A model generated the notes under the pieces. It had not been told where the DNA came from. It made no database searches and saw only the letters and a program-made list of their open reading frames with translations. This document shows positions 52,525 through 61,358 of a stretch of DNA of 64,000 nucleotides, one piece after another (position 1 is the first letter of the stretch; each line of letters begins with the position of its first letter). The DNA lies in contig NZ_JAODLR010000004.1 in assembly GCF_025960875.1 (NCBI RefSeq), forward strand, positions 186,001 through 250,000, in the 5' to 3' direction. Both the position numbers and the translations under genes were made by a program. This DNA comes from Crystallibacter permensis. Its GTDB lineage: Bacteria; Actinomycetota; Actinomycetes; Actinomycetales; Micrococcaceae.

Positions 52525-52557
52525 GCTTCGCCCCGGACGAGCTGTCCGGGGCGAAGC
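52525..52557 (+). promoter_or_regulatory. Intercistronic hairpin between binding protein and permease genes
   Basis: GCTTCGCCCCGGAC and GTCCGGGGCGAAGC form a perfect fourteen-base stem with a five-base loop, 11 bases after the binding protein stop. No T-run follows. It is a likely mRNA processing or partial-termination element giving more binding protein than permease. Confidence 0.65.
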
Positions 52558-52586
52558 TGTCCTGAAGACCTTTGGAAGGCCTGAAT

Positions 52587-53372
52587 GTGAAACCGTCTAC
52601 CCGTAGGCGCCTGTTCCGCGGCGTGCTCTACGCCATTTTCGTACTTGCCGTAGTCGCCGTCGTACTTGTCGCCGACTGGGGCACGATCCAAACCAACTTC
52701 TTCAACCCGGAAGTAGCGGCGACTCTATTCCCGAACGTCATCCTGACGGCAGCGAAGAACACGATTGTCTACACGGCAATCGCCTTCGTCGGTGGCTTGA
52801 TCTTTGGCCTGCTGCTGGCGCTCATGAAGCTCTCCCCGGTGGGCCCCTACCGCTGGGTGGCCACCGCGTATGTGGAGATCTTCCGCGGTTTGCCGGCCCT
52901 GCTGGTGATCTTCGGTTTCGCGTTCGCCGTGCCGATCGCCTTCGACTGGCGCCCGCCGGGCGGCAGCGCCGGTGCCGGCCTGATCGCACTGATTGTGGTC
53001 TCAGCCGCTTACATCGCCGAAACCATCCGCGCCGGCATCGAGGCCGTTCCCCCGGGCCAGCGCGAGGCCGCCCGCTCGCTGGGCATGAACCCGAGCTGGA
53101 CCATGGTGTCGGTTGTCCTGCCGCAGGCCTTCCGCATCATCACTCCGCCGCTGACCAACGAACTGGTCATCCTGATCAAGGACACCTCGCTGCTGTTCAT
53201 CGCCGGTATGGCCCTGAGCGAGCGGGAACTGACCACCTTCGCCCGCGACGCCGTCTCACAGCAGGCGAACGCCACACCGCTGATGATAGCGGCGCTGATG
53301 TACCTGATCATCACGCTCCCGCTCACCCAGCTGGTTGCCAAGCTTGAACGACACAACAAGAGAGGCCGGTAA
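52587..53372 (+). CDS. Polar amino-acid ABC transporter permease
   Basis: A 261-residue HisM/GlnP-type permease with about five hydrophobic helices and the EAA motif AGIEAVPPGQREAARSLGMN near residue 150. It forms the membrane channel for the adjacent binding protein and ATPase. The GTG at 52587 has GGAAGG seven bases upstream and is preferred to the in-frame TTG at 52572. The ATPase gene starts three bases after its stop. Confidence 0.9.
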   Translation: MKPSTRRRLFRGVLYAIFVLAVVAVVLVADWGTIQTNFFNPEVAATLFPNVILTAAKNTIVYTAIAFVGGLIFGLLLALMKLSPVGPYRWVATAYVEIFRGLPALLVIFGFAFAVPIAFDWRPPGGSAGAGLIALIVVSAAYIAETIRAGIEAVPPGQREAARSLGMNPSWTMVSVVLPQAFRIITPPLTNELVILIKDTSLLFIAGMALSERELTTFARDAVSQQANATPLMIAALMYLIITLPLTQLVAKLERHNKRGR

Positions 53373-53375
53373 GCC

Positions 53376-54134
53376 ATGGCGACGGAGAGTTCCCTGCGAA
53401 AGGACCGTCCCGCGATCGAAGTCCGGGGCCTGCACAAGAGCTTCGGGGACAACGAAGTCCTCAAGGGCATCGACTTCCACGTCGACCAGGGCGAAGTGGT
53501 GTGCGTCATCGGGCCGTCCGGCTCAGGCAAGTCCACTCTGCTGCGCTGCGTGAACCGGCTGGAGGAACCCACCAAGGGGACCATCCTGGTGGAAGGCGTG
53601 GACATCACCGACGAGGAAACGGACTTGGACAAGATCCGTACCCGGATCGGGATGGTGTTCCAGCAGTTCAACCTCTTTCCGCACCTGAGCGTGCTGCGCA
53701 ACCTCACCCTGGCCCAGCAGCGGGCCAAGAAGCGCGGCAAGTCCGAGGCCGTCGAAACCGCCCGGCGCAACCTGGCCAAAGTCGGGCTGGACAACCGGGA
53801 GAACGCGTACCCGGCCCAGCTGTCCGGCGGCCAGCAACAGCGCGTGGCGATCGCCCGGGCCCTGTCCATGAACCCGGACATGATGCTCTTCGATGAGCCC
53901 ACCAGCGCACTGGATCCGGAACTCGTGGGCGACGTGCTGGAAGTCATGCGCCAGCTCGCCGATGAGGGCATGACCATGATGGTGGTGACCCACGAGATGG
54001 GCTTCGCCCGCGAAGTGGGCGACCGCGTGGTCTTTATGGACGGCGGCGTCGTAGTGGAGCAGGGTAAGCCCGAGGACGTGCTGGGCAACCCGCAGCACGA
54101 ACGGACCAAGGCCTTCCTCTCGAAGGTTCTCTGA
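53376..54134 (+). CDS. Polar amino-acid ABC transporter ATP-binding protein
   Basis: A 252-residue ATPase of the GlnQ/HisP type. Walker A is [20 protein letters not shown] (about residue 46), Q-loop [13 protein letters not shown], signature [20 protein letters not shown], Walker [20 protein letters not shown], and the H-loop [13 protein letters not shown]. It powers amino-acid import by the upstream permease. All motifs are intact. Confidence 0.95.
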   Translation: MATESSLRKDRPAIEVRGLHKSFGDNEVLKGIDFHVDQGEVVCVIGPSGSGKSTLLRCVNRLEEPTKGTILVEGVDITDEETDLDKIRTRIGMVFQQFNLFPHLSVLRNLTLAQQRAKKRGKSEAVETARRNLAKVGLDNRENAYPAQLSGGQQQRVAIARALSMNPDMMLFDEPTSALDPELVGDVLEVMRQLADEGMTMMVVTHEMGFAREVGDRVVFMDGGVVVEQGKPEDVLGNPQHERTKAFLSKVL

Positions 54135-54163
54135 CCCCTCGCCCAGTGCCCCGGGTATCCTGA

Positions 54164-54185
54164 GCTGCCGGTCTTGACCGGCAGC
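54164..54185. terminator. Bidirectional hairpin between convergent genes
   Basis: GCTGCCGGTC, two bases, GACCGGCAGC: a perfect ten-base stem lying between the ATPase gene and the convergent dioxygenase-like gene. It is the natural shared terminator, although T-runs are poor. Confidence 0.7.
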
Positions 54186-54191
54186 CCAGAC

Positions 54192-55082
54192 TCAGATGGT
54201 GACGTTCAGCGAGGCGGTGTAGCCGTCGGCCGCGGAACCGGACATCGTGGCCAGCTGATAGATCCCGCCGTCGTCGCCGAAGACGTTATCCCTGGCCAGC
54301 GGTGTATTGGGGAAGTTCTGGCGGCTGACCTCGTACCCGGGCGCGGCGTAAGCGTCCGTGCAGGCGGCTTCCGTGAGGGCGATCTGCGAAACCTTCAGGA
54401 TCTGCCCGGCGCTCGTGGCGTTGGACATGGACTCGAAGACTTCGAAGTGGATATGCGGCCAGCGTCCGTTGTAGGCGCCGGGAAAGACGGTTGTAAACGT
54501 CACCTGCCCGTTGGCGTCGGCTTCCTGCACCCCGCGCAGGAAGTTCTCGCCTTCCAGGCCCGAATCGTAGATGGAGTATCTGCCGTCCCGGTCGCAGTGC
54601 CAGACATAGACCGCGGCCCCGGCGAGCGCCTTGCACCCGTTGGCATTGTCCAGCAGGGTCAGTGTGAACGTCAGCGGCACGCCCTCCGACCTCGTTGACG
54701 CCCCGTTGAAGCTGGACGTGATATCGCTCCTGACCACCCCGGACGCCTTCAGCACATTCGGGCCGTTGGAGCCGTCGCCGGGGAAGGGACCGGCGGTTTC
54801 GTCCGGTATCTCCGCCCCGCACTCGGCGATGGCACGGGTCACCGTGGACGACGGCGTCGCCGCACCGGAAGCAGATGCCGTTCCGGAGGCCGAACCAGCA
54901 GCGGGAGGTGACGTTGCCGCCGTCGTTGTTGAGCCGTTAGTGGTGCCCGAGGGAGTGCAGGCGGCCAAGGCAGCCATCGTGCCGGCGCCGAAGAACAATC
55001 CGAGCGTGCGCCGGCGGCTCAGCATCTTCAGGTCGAATTCGAGTCCGCGGTCGTGGTCGGGGTGGGGCGTCTTGTGCGTCAT
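54192..55082 (-). CDS. Exported intradiol dioxygenase-like lipoprotein
   Basis: A 296-residue protein. The N-terminus MLSRRRTLGLFFG is a twin-arginine signal (S-R-R-R-T-L-G), followed by a lipobox GTMAALAACTPSG, so it is likely a Tat-exported lipoprotein. A Thr/Ser/Ala-rich linker runs to about residue 85. The fold then resembles the beta-sandwich of protocatechuate/catechol intradiol dioxygenases: YVWHCDRDGRYSIYDSGLEG supplies Tyr and His-type ligands and PHIHFEVF gives H-x-H. The usual substrate-pocket length is reduced. No aromatic pathway genes lie nearby, so the reaction is uncertain. AAAGGAACCC precedes the ATG. Confidence 0.8.
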   Translation of the reverse strand: MTHKTPHPDHDRGLEFDLKMLSRRRTLGLFFGAGTMAALAACTPSGTTNGSTTTAATSPPAAGSASGTASASGAATPSSTVTRAIAECGAEIPDETAGPFPGDGSNGPNVLKASGVVRSDITSSFNGASTRSEGVPLTFTLTLLDNANGCKALAGAAVYVWHCDRDGRYSIYDSGLEGENFLRGVQEADANGQVTFTTVFPGAYNGRWPHIHFEVFESMSNATSAGQILKVSQIALTEAACTDAYAAPGYEVSRQNFPNTPLARDNVFGDDGGIYQLATMSGSAADGYTASLNVTI

Positions 55083-55145
55083 GGGTTCCTTTCTAGCCCG
55101 GAACCCTATGCTTCGGCTATGTCTGGTCTGCGGTCAGTCCCGACG

Positions 55146-57047
55146 TCAGCTGGGAGTTACCTGAGGCAACGTTCGGGGTCGCTCGGGCAGCCGGGCGTGC
55201 AGGGCAGCTCCTACGGTCTCCGTTACGGCGGCATGCAGCTGACGCAGCGCTGCCCGGTCCGTGCGGACCTCAACGATGCTGCGGCCTGCCACCGGCTCCC
55301 GCAGCGCTTCCCCCAGCACGGCTTCCTGCTCGACCAGCCGGTAGCCCACTCCGTAGGCAGCGGCAATGGCGGCCAGGTCAACCCGGTGCGGGGTGCCGAA
55401 GAGACGTTCGACGGCGGCGCCGTAGTCAGCGCGGCCGCCCACCTCGCCGTGTTCGAGCAGGGAGAAAATGCCGCCGCCGGCATCATTGACGACGACGATG
55501 CGCAGCGCCGGTTCCGCTTCGCCGTTGCCGAGGAACAGGCCCGAGGCATCGTGCAGGAAGGTCAGGTCCCCCAGCAGGACGGTGGTCGGCCGGTCCGCAC
55601 TCAGCGCGATGCCGGTGGCCGTCGAGATGGTGCCGTCGATCCCGGCCAAGCCGCGGTTGGCGTGGACGAAGGCCGCCGGTTCCGGCTCGGGAGCGCCCAT
55701 GAGATCTACATCGCGGATCGGGTTGGACGAACCGAGCACCAGACGCCCGCGTGAAGTGGCCCAGACCGCCCGGCCCACATGCAGTCCGGTGAGGCCCGGT
55801 GCCTGGTCCAGCAGTTTCCCGATGGCCGGCACGGCCGCGGCGGCGGCGTCCTGCCACCGCTCCAGCCAGCCGGCCGGGCCGGTGCCGGAGAAGGTGGAGA
55901 GTTCCGCCGGCTCGCTGATGATCCGTTCCCGGCGCCGGCCGGGTTCGAACCAGGCCACGGGTTCGGGCATGAACAGTGCGGTCTGGACGTCCGTCCTGGC
56001 TAGCAGGGCAGCCACTGGCCGGGACAGCGTCGGCCGGCCGAAGACCACGGCGCGTTCAATCTCCCCGCCCAGATGCCCCAGCAGCAGGCGGTACGCCTCG
56101 ATGGCATTGGGGCCGAACCGCGCATTCGACGACGGCTCGGCCAGCAGCGGCAGCCGGTGCGCGCGGGCGAAAGCCTCCGCCTGGGCACCGGCACCGTGGC
56201 CGGCAATGACGACGGTCCGCCGCATTTCCGCCGGTTCGACTGTGGACGCAGGCCCGGCTGTGGACGCAGGCCCGGCTGCGGTCGCAGGTGCGGCGGCGGC
56301 CGACGCCTCGGTGGGTTCCGCTGCCAAGGCGGCCGGCACCTGCTGAAGCTCCTCGGCCTGCTGTCCCCAGGCGGCAGGTGCGCCGAAGTGCGAAGCCGGG
56401 CCGCCGCCGTCGTTCATTGCCGGCACCAGCGGATCGCGGAACGCCAGGTTGACGTGCACCGGGCCCACCGCGCCCTGATGATGATCGGCACCGTGCTGGG
56501 CCTGATGGGCTTGCGAGGGCGTGGCGGTCAGGGAATGTGTGGCTTGTACGGTCTCCACCGGAGCCACGGGGATGCCCTTGCCCGCCAACAGCCCGGAATT
56601 GATGGCCTCTGCGGGATCCTCGCCCGCGGGCACATCCACCGCGTAGCGGACATGCCGGCCGAAAATTCCCGGCTGGCTGGTGGTCTGGTTGGCGCCCGTG
56701 CCACGCAGCTCCTCCGGCCGGTCCGCAGTGAGCACTACCAGCTCGACGCCGGCATGGTTGGCTTCCATCACGGCCGGCAGGAGTTCGCCGACTGCGGTGC
56801 CCGACGTCGTGACCACCGGCACCGGGCGCAGGGAACCCAGCGAGAGCCCCAGGGCGGTGAAGGCCGCCGCCCGCTCATCGATCCGCACATGCAGCCGCAG
56901 TTCCCCGCGGGTTTCGGACTCGGCGAGCGCATAGGCCAGCGGGGCACTGCGCGAACCCGGCGCGATCACCACATCGCGCACGCCACCGTCCAGCAAAGCG
57001 CTGACAGCGGAGCGGGCGGCATCGAGGGAGTTCAGTTCAACGGTCAC
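55146..57047 (-). CDS. menD: 2-succinyl-5-enolpyruvyl-6-hydroxy-3-cyclohexene-1-carboxylate synthase
   Basis: A 633-residue ThDP enzyme adding a succinyl unit from 2-oxoglutarate to isochorismate. The N-terminal block is DVVIAPGSRSAPLAYALAES, the ThDP-binding pattern is ATVLLGDLTFLHDASGLFLG with VNDAGGGIFSLLE, and YGVGYRLVEQEAVLGEALRE closes the C-terminal domain. Residues about 245-275 are an Ala/Pro/Ser-rich insert containing an 18-base DNA repeat. The GTG start at 57047 has TAGGAT six bases upstream and no ribosome site. Confidence 0.94.
   Translation of the reverse strand: MTVELNSLDAARSAVSALLDGGVRDVVIAPGSRSAPLAYALAESETRGELRLHVRIDERAAAFTALGLSLGSLRPVPVVTTSGTAVGELLPAVMEANHAGVELVVLTADRPEELRGTGANQTTSQPGIFGRHVRYAVDVPAGEDPAEAINSGLLAGKGIPVAPVETVQATHSLTATPSQAHQAQHGADHHQGAVGPVHVNLAFRDPLVPAMNDGGGPASHFGAPAAWGQQAEELQQVPAALAAEPTEASAAAAPATAAGPASTAGPASTVEPAEMRRTVVIAGHGAGAQAEAFARAHRLPLLAEPSSNARFGPNAIEAYRLLLGHLGGEIERAVVFGRPTLSRPVAALLARTDVQTALFMPEPVAWFEPGRRRERIISEPAELSTFSGTGPAGWLERWQDAAAAAVPAIGKLLDQAPGLTGLHVGRAVWATSRGRLVLGSSNPIRDVDLMGAPEPEPAAFVHANRGLAGIDGTISTATGIALSADRPTTVLLGDLTFLHDASGLFLGNGEAEPALRIVVVNDAGGGIFSLLEHGEVGGRADYGAAVERLFGTPHRVDLAAIAAAYGVGYRLVEQEAVLGEALREPVAGRSIVEVRTDRAALRQLHAAVTETVGAALHARLPERPRTLPQVTPS
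56241..56276. repeat. 18-base tandem repeat inside menD
   Basis: TGTGGACGCAGGCCCGGC occurs twice, back to back, encoding a repeated Gly-Pro-Ala-Ser-Thr-type unit in the MenD linker. Confidence 0.9.
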
Positions 57048-57053
57048 CTGTAT

Positions 57054-57059
57054 ATCCTA
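57054..57059 (-). promoter_or_regulatory. -10 element of a probable leaderless menD transcript
   Basis: On the minus strand TAGGAT, six bases ATACAG, then the GTG start. This is the same arrangement as at menC and the polyprenyl synthase gene. Confidence 0.55.
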
Positions 57060-57064
57060 GGCAG

Positions 57065-57096
57065 ACGGCCGCGCCCACCAATGTGGACGCGGCCGT
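57065..57096. terminator. Hairpin after phoX
   Basis: ACGGCCGCG and CGCGGCCGT pair over nine bases, with a shorter inner stem, about 50 bases beyond the phoX stop and just before the menD promoter. No T-run. Confidence 0.55.
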
Positions 57097-57146
57097 GGGT
57101 CGCTGCTGTGCCGCTGCGGCTGAACGCTGAGTGCGGGCGCTGGGCG

Positions 57147-59219
57147 CTAGCGGCCGACGAAGCCGTTCTTGCCCTTGAACATCTGGATCACGGCCGGGCG
57201 GGGCAGACCGCCCTTGCCTGACGGCGTGCCTGCCGGGAGGTAGTCAGGGAACAGCGAGCGCTGCTTATCCCAGGAACCGTCCTCACCCGGATGCTGGACC
57301 GCCACAAAGACCAGGCCGTCCTCGTCGTGGATGACGGGGCCGCAGGTTTCGGCGTCGATCGGGACCGCCATAAACTGCTCCACCTTGCCCATCTCCGGCC
57401 CTTCCATCGTGACGCGGTACAGGGCGTCATTGCGCTGGATGGTGCCGGGCTGGCCGTCGGTGGAGATCCACAGGTTGCCGGCCGAGTCGAACGCCAGGTT
57501 GTCCGGGCAGGAGAGCGGCTGGACCTGGTCGGCCGGGTAGCCGTTGAAGTACACGCTCTCGTCCACTTCCGGGTCACCGGCAACCAGCATCAGCTTCCAG
57601 GTGAACCGGGTGGAGGTCTGGTCCCCGGTCTCGGTCATCTCGACGATGTGGCCGTGGCGGTTGTTGGCCCGCGGGTTCGGCTCATCGGCCTGGGCAGCCG
57701 TGCGGTTGGTGTTGTTGGTGCAGGCCACGTAGATCTTGCCGTTGACCGGGTTGATCTCCACGTCCTCCGGGCGGTCCATCTTGGTGGCGCCCATCTTGTC
57801 CGCCGCCAGCCGGGTGTGAACCAGGACGTGGTCGATCTCCATGTCCGGCACCAGGGACTTGTTGTTGTGGGTCAGCTGGATCCAGTGGCCCACGCCGTCG
57901 AACGCACCGTCGCTGGGCAGCACGCCGGAGCCGTCAATCTGGTTCGCCGGGGAGTTGCCCGAGAAGCTGGCCACGTAGAGGTCGCCCTCGGTCAGCAGCG
58001 TCATGTTGTGCTTCTTGTCGCCCTCGCGGTACGTGTCCTTGGAGACGAACTTGTAGAGGTAGTCGAAGCGCTCGTCGTCGCCCGAGTAGGACACGGCATG
58101 GCCGGACTTGGCGATGGTGACGTTGGCGCCCTCGTGCTTGAAGCGGCCCAGTGCGGTGTGCTTGCGCGGCGTGGACTTCGGATCGAAGGGATCCACTTCC
58201 ACAATCCAGCCGAAGCGGTTGTCCTCGTTCTTGCCGTCAGGCGTGTCAGTGTCGAAGCGGGGTTCCTCGATGTGCCAGCCGCGCGACGGATTGGCGTTGG
58301 TCAGCCCGTAGCGGCGCTGCTCATCGGTGGGCGCCGATACCTTGAAGTACTGGTTGAAGTTCTCTTCGCCGGAGAGGATAGTGCCCCAGGGCGTGGTGCC
58401 GCCGGCGCAGTTGTTCTGCGTGCCCAGCACCACACGCCCGCTCGGGTCCGCCTTGGTCCTGAGCAGGTCCGAGCCCGCGGCGGGACCGGTCAGTTCGTAC
58501 TCGGTGTCCATCAGGAAGCGGCGGTTCAGCTTCGCCCCGCGGACATACTTCCACGGCTGGCCCTTGCCCTTGCGCTCCACCTCGACCACGGACAGTCCGT
58601 GCGCGGCCATGGCGGTCTTGCGGACCTGGCTGATGTCCATGTCCGGCGGGAACATGATGTTCTCGTTGGTGTATTCGTGGTTGGAGAACAGCACACCGCG
58701 CTTGCCGTTGCTGCCCTGGATCTCGATGATGTCCAGGTAGTCGCAGTTGTAGCCGAACTGCCCTGCCTGGGATTCCGGTGTCTGGTTCTCGGGATCGAAC
58801 TCGGCGGAATCGTGGAACAGCGGATCGCCCCAGCGGATCACCGGCTCCCAGTTGTAGCCCTTGGGCACAACCACGTCATCCACCGTGTTCCGCACACCGT
58901 CGATACCGGCGAACTTCAGCTTGCTCGCGTTGCCGTGGCCGAAGCCCTTCTGGGCCGCAGGTGCCAGACCGGTCACCGAGCCGCTAGCCGCTGCCGCTCC
59001 CCCGCCGAACATCAGCGCCACCACGCCGGCACCGCTCACGCCGAGCATGTTCCGCCGTGAGAATTCGGCGGAGACGATGTCGCGGAAGTAGTTGTTGTCC
59101 GAGGTATTGCACACTCCCTTCGCGCAGGCATTGTCGCACTTGAGCGCACAGGTCATGGCGCTGCGCTTGCCGGAGGTATGTCCCAGCATCGGCAGCAGGC
59201 GTTTTTTCAGATCAGACAT
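57147..59219 (-). CDS. phoX: PhoX-family alkaline phosphatase, Tat-exported
   Basis: A 690-residue PhoX phosphatase, a calcium/iron-dependent phosphomonoesterase family acting outside the membrane. A Cys-rich segment TCALKCDNACAKGVC precedes the twin-arginine signal FSRRNMLGVSGAGVVALMFG (about residues 50-75). Family blocks include GVLFSNHEYTNENIMFP, TPWGTILSGEENFNQYF and VDPFDPKSTPRKHTALGRFK. ATG at 59219 has GAAGG nine bases upstream; the longer frame from 59312 is not used. It sits between menC and menD but is functionally unrelated. Phosphate control is likely but no clear PHO box was identified. Confidence 0.92.
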   Translation of the reverse strand: MSDLKKRLLPMLGHTSGKRSAMTCALKCDNACAKGVCNTSDNNYFRDIVSAEFSRRNMLGVSGAGVVALMFGGGAAAASGSVTGLAPAAQKGFGHGNASKLKFAGIDGVRNTVDDVVVPKGYNWEPVIRWGDPLFHDSAEFDPENQTPESQAGQFGYNCDYLDIIEIQGSNGKRGVLFSNHEYTNENIMFPPDMDISQVRKTAMAAHGLSVVEVERKGKGQPWKYVRGAKLNRRFLMDTEYELTGPAAGSDLLRTKADPSGRVVLGTQNNCAGGTTPWGTILSGEENFNQYFKVSAPTDEQRRYGLTNANPSRGWHIEEPRFDTDTPDGKNEDNRFGWIVEVDPFDPKSTPRKHTALGRFKHEGANVTIAKSGHAVSYSGDDERFDYLYKFVSKDTYREGDKKHNMTLLTEGDLYVASFSGNSPANQIDGSGVLPSDGAFDGVGHWIQLTHNNKSLVPDMEIDHVLVHTRLAADKMGATKMDRPEDVEINPVNGKIYVACTNNTNRTAAQADEPNPRANNRHGHIVEMTETGDQTSTRFTWKLMLVAGDPEVDESVYFNGYPADQVQPLSCPDNLAFDSAGNLWISTDGQPGTIQRNDALYRVTMEGPEMGKVEQFMAVPIDAETCGPVIHDEDGLVFVAVQHPGEDGSWDKQRSLFPDYLPAGTPSGKGGLPRPAVIQMFKGKNGFVGR

Positions 59220-59345
59220 TTCAGAGGCCTTCCACATCGAACGGTTGCGAACGGCTTTCACCATTTCAGCGCAATCCGACCAACAGGCCGAGGCTAAGTA
59301 AACAAAAAGCAAACAAACAACGACGGCGGCACGAACCCTCCGCGG

Positions 59346-60374
59346 TCAAACCCGGCTTTCGCCGTCCAACCCTTTCCCGGCCATCACACGGTACGTGCGT
59401 TCGAGCCGCTCGGTCCACCACTGCTGCCGCTCGGCTGGTGCCGCGTACCGTTCCAGCAGTTCCTCGTCCACCTCCACCCGGCGCACGGGCAGTTCGCCGT
59501 CCGCCGGCACCATCGGCTGGCCGGTCACGTCGCCGTCCATCAGCGAGACCGTGGCCAGACCGCAGGCGTAGGGCAGTTCGGGCAGCGCCGCGGCCAGTGC
59601 GACCCCGGCGCTGATCCCCACGGAGGAGTCCAAGGCGGAACTGACGACGGCGGGAAGACCGGCCTGGGCGACAATATCCAGGGCCCGGCGCACCCCGCCC
59701 AGCGGTTGCACCTTGACCACGATCAGGTCTGCCGCCTCTTCCCGGGCCACCAGGAGCGGGTCGCTTTCCTTGCGCACACTCTCGTCCGCAGCGATCAGGG
59801 TGCCAATGCCGCGCCGCCGCAGTTCAAGGCGCACCTGCCGCAGGCCATCGATGTCCGGAACGGGCTGCTCGGCGTATTCGAGCCCGTACTCGGCCAGCCG
59901 CGTCAACGCTTCGACGGCGGTGGGAACGTCCCAGCCGCCGTTGGCATCCACCCGCAGGGCCGAACCCGGCGCGGCAGCTGACACCGCCGCCACCCGGGCA
60001 ACATCATCCTCGAGGCTCTGGCCCCGTTCGGCGACCTTGATCTTGACCGTCTTCGGTCCGTCATAGCGCGCCAGCACCGCCGGCACGTCTTCGGGGGCAA
60101 CCGCGGGAACGGTGGCATTGACCGGCACACTGGTGCGCACCGGCTCGGGGAAACCATGCCAGCCCGCCTCCACAGCCGCACGCAGCCAGGAAGCCGCCTC
60201 GCCGTCGTCGTACTCTGTAAAAGGAGAGAATTCAGCCCAGCCCGCCGGACCGTTGAAGAGCATCACCTCGCGCCGGAGCACGCCGCGGAACTTCACTTTC
60301 ATGGGCAGCGACACCACCCGCGCCGTGGCGAGCAGTTCGTCCAGGGGCGGCATTTTAGGGTGCTCAGTCGTCAC
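59346..60374 (-). CDS. menC: o-succinylbenzoate synthase
   Basis: A 342-residue enolase-superfamily dehydratase forming o-succinylbenzoate. The acid/base Lys pair is in TVKIKVAERG; metal ligands are in LRVDANGGWDV, EYAEQPVPD and IAADESVRKE; the second Lys is in IVVKVQPLGGV. This matches MenC of the shorter actinobacterial type. The GTG start at 60374 has TAGAGT six bases upstream and no ribosome site, while the PAP2 gene is divergent from it. Confidence 0.93.
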   Translation of the reverse strand: MTTEHPKMPPLDELLATARVVSLPMKVKFRGVLRREVMLFNGPAGWAEFSPFTEYDDGEAASWLRAAVEAGWHGFPEPVRTSVPVNATVPAVAPEDVPAVLARYDGPKTVKIKVAERGQSLEDDVARVAAVSAAAPGSALRVDANGGWDVPTAVEALTRLAEYGLEYAEQPVPDIDGLRQVRLELRRRGIGTLIAADESVRKESDPLLVAREEAADLIVVKVQPLGGVRRALDIVAQAGLPAVVSSALDSSVGISAGVALAAALPELPYACGLATVSLMDGDVTGQPMVPADGELPVRRVEVDEELLERYAAPAERQQWWTERLERTYRVMAGKGLDGESRV

Positions 60375-60380
60375 CGTTCC

Positions 60381-60386
60381 ACTCTA
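60381..60386 (-). promoter_or_regulatory. -10 element of a probable leaderless menC transcript
   Basis: On the minus strand TAGAGT, six bases GGAACG, then GTG at 60374. No -35 seen in the GC-rich upstream sequence. Confidence 0.55.
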
Positions 60387-60449
60387 CGCCGCGGCACGAG
60401 GGCGCGGCTGTCGGCATCCCTCCAGCAAATTATGCGACCCTTGAAGGCG

Positions 60450-61358
60450 ATGACTAACCAGCAGAAGCGCATGGCCCGGCCCGCCGCCGGCCGACGGGCG
60501 GGCAGAAGTCCCATCCTGTTCTGGCTCGGCGCCGTCCTCTGCGTAGCCGCGTTCGCCTTCACTTACTACGCCTTTGTCCGAACCACGCTGGGCCAGTTCG
60601 CGGATGAGTCCGCCTGGGCCGAAGCCGACGCCGGCTGGCAGTTGGGCCGCGGAGTCTTCCTCGACTTCCTGGACCTGCTGCCGGATATCTCGGTGGCGCT
60701 CGCCGCCGTCGTTCTCCTGGTAGTGGCGCTGGCCCGACGCCGCTGGCGGGCAGCCGGCATCGCCGTGGGCGTGGTTGCCGCCTCGGCCGCCAGCACCTGG
60801 ATTCTGAAGAACCTCATCCTGGACCGGCCCGACCGCGGTGTTCCCACGCTGGAGCACAACTCGCTGCCCTCCGGCCACACCACCATCGCGGCGGCCGCGG
60901 CGATGGCCATTTTCCTGGTGGTATCCCCCCGCTGGCGGCCCTTTGCGGCAGCAGCCGGCGGCGCCTATGCCGTGCTCGCGGGTGCGGCCACCTTGATCAA
61001 CGGCTGGCACCGTCCGGCCGACGTGGTCGCGGCTTTCCTGGTAGCCGGTTTCTGGACTTTGGTTGCAGGTCCGCTGGTGCTGCGTTCGGGCGACGGCTGG
61101 AACTACTTCCGCGGCTACGGCAGCCACTGGTCGTCCTCGCCCGTGTGGCCGCGGCTGTGCTGGCTGCTGGCGCTCCTGGGGCTGGGCCTGGCCGCCGCGC
61201 TCTACTGGTTTGTCCAGCAAATCGGCGCCGCGCCGACGCCCGGCGACGGTCGGCTGCCGCTGTTCTTCTGGGCCGGGATGGGCTTGATTGTGGGCGCCGG
61301 CATGTTGCTCAGCGCCCTGCTGATTTGGCTCTTCAGCTTCCAGTCCCGCCGGAAATAA
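60450..61358 (+). CDS. PAP2-family phosphatase
   Basis: A 302-residue membrane phosphatase with six to eight helices. The family signature is spread over KNLILDRPDRG (K-x6-R-P), LPSGHTTIAAAAAM and NGWHRPADVVAAF, the three motifs carrying the catalytic His pair and Arg residues. It probably dephosphorylates a lipid pyrophosphate or phosphatidate. The ATG at 60450 and an upstream ATG at 60432 are both possible, since neither has an ideal ribosome site. It ends overlapping the convergent MFS gene by 26 bases. Confidence 0.88.
   Translation: MTNQQKRMARPAAGRRAGRSPILFWLGAVLCVAAFAFTYYAFVRTTLGQFADESAWAEADAGWQLGRGVFLDFLDLLPDISVALAAVVLLVVALARRRWRAAGIAVGVVAASAASTWILKNLILDRPDRGVPTLEHNSLPSGHTTIAAAAAMAIFLVVSPRWRPFAAAAGGAYAVLAGAATLINGWHRPADVVAAFLVAGFWTLVAGPLVLRSGDGWNYFRGYGSHWSSSPVWPRLCWLLALLGLGLAAALYWFVQQIGAAPTPGDGRLPLFFWAGMGLIVGAGMLLSALLIWLFSFQSRRK

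Noticed and set aside
59220-59345. Possible PHO box upstream of phoX
   Set aside because: CCGTTCG occurs twice ten bases apart and an AT-rich GTTTG run is present, but neither matches a known PhoP direct-repeat pattern well enough.
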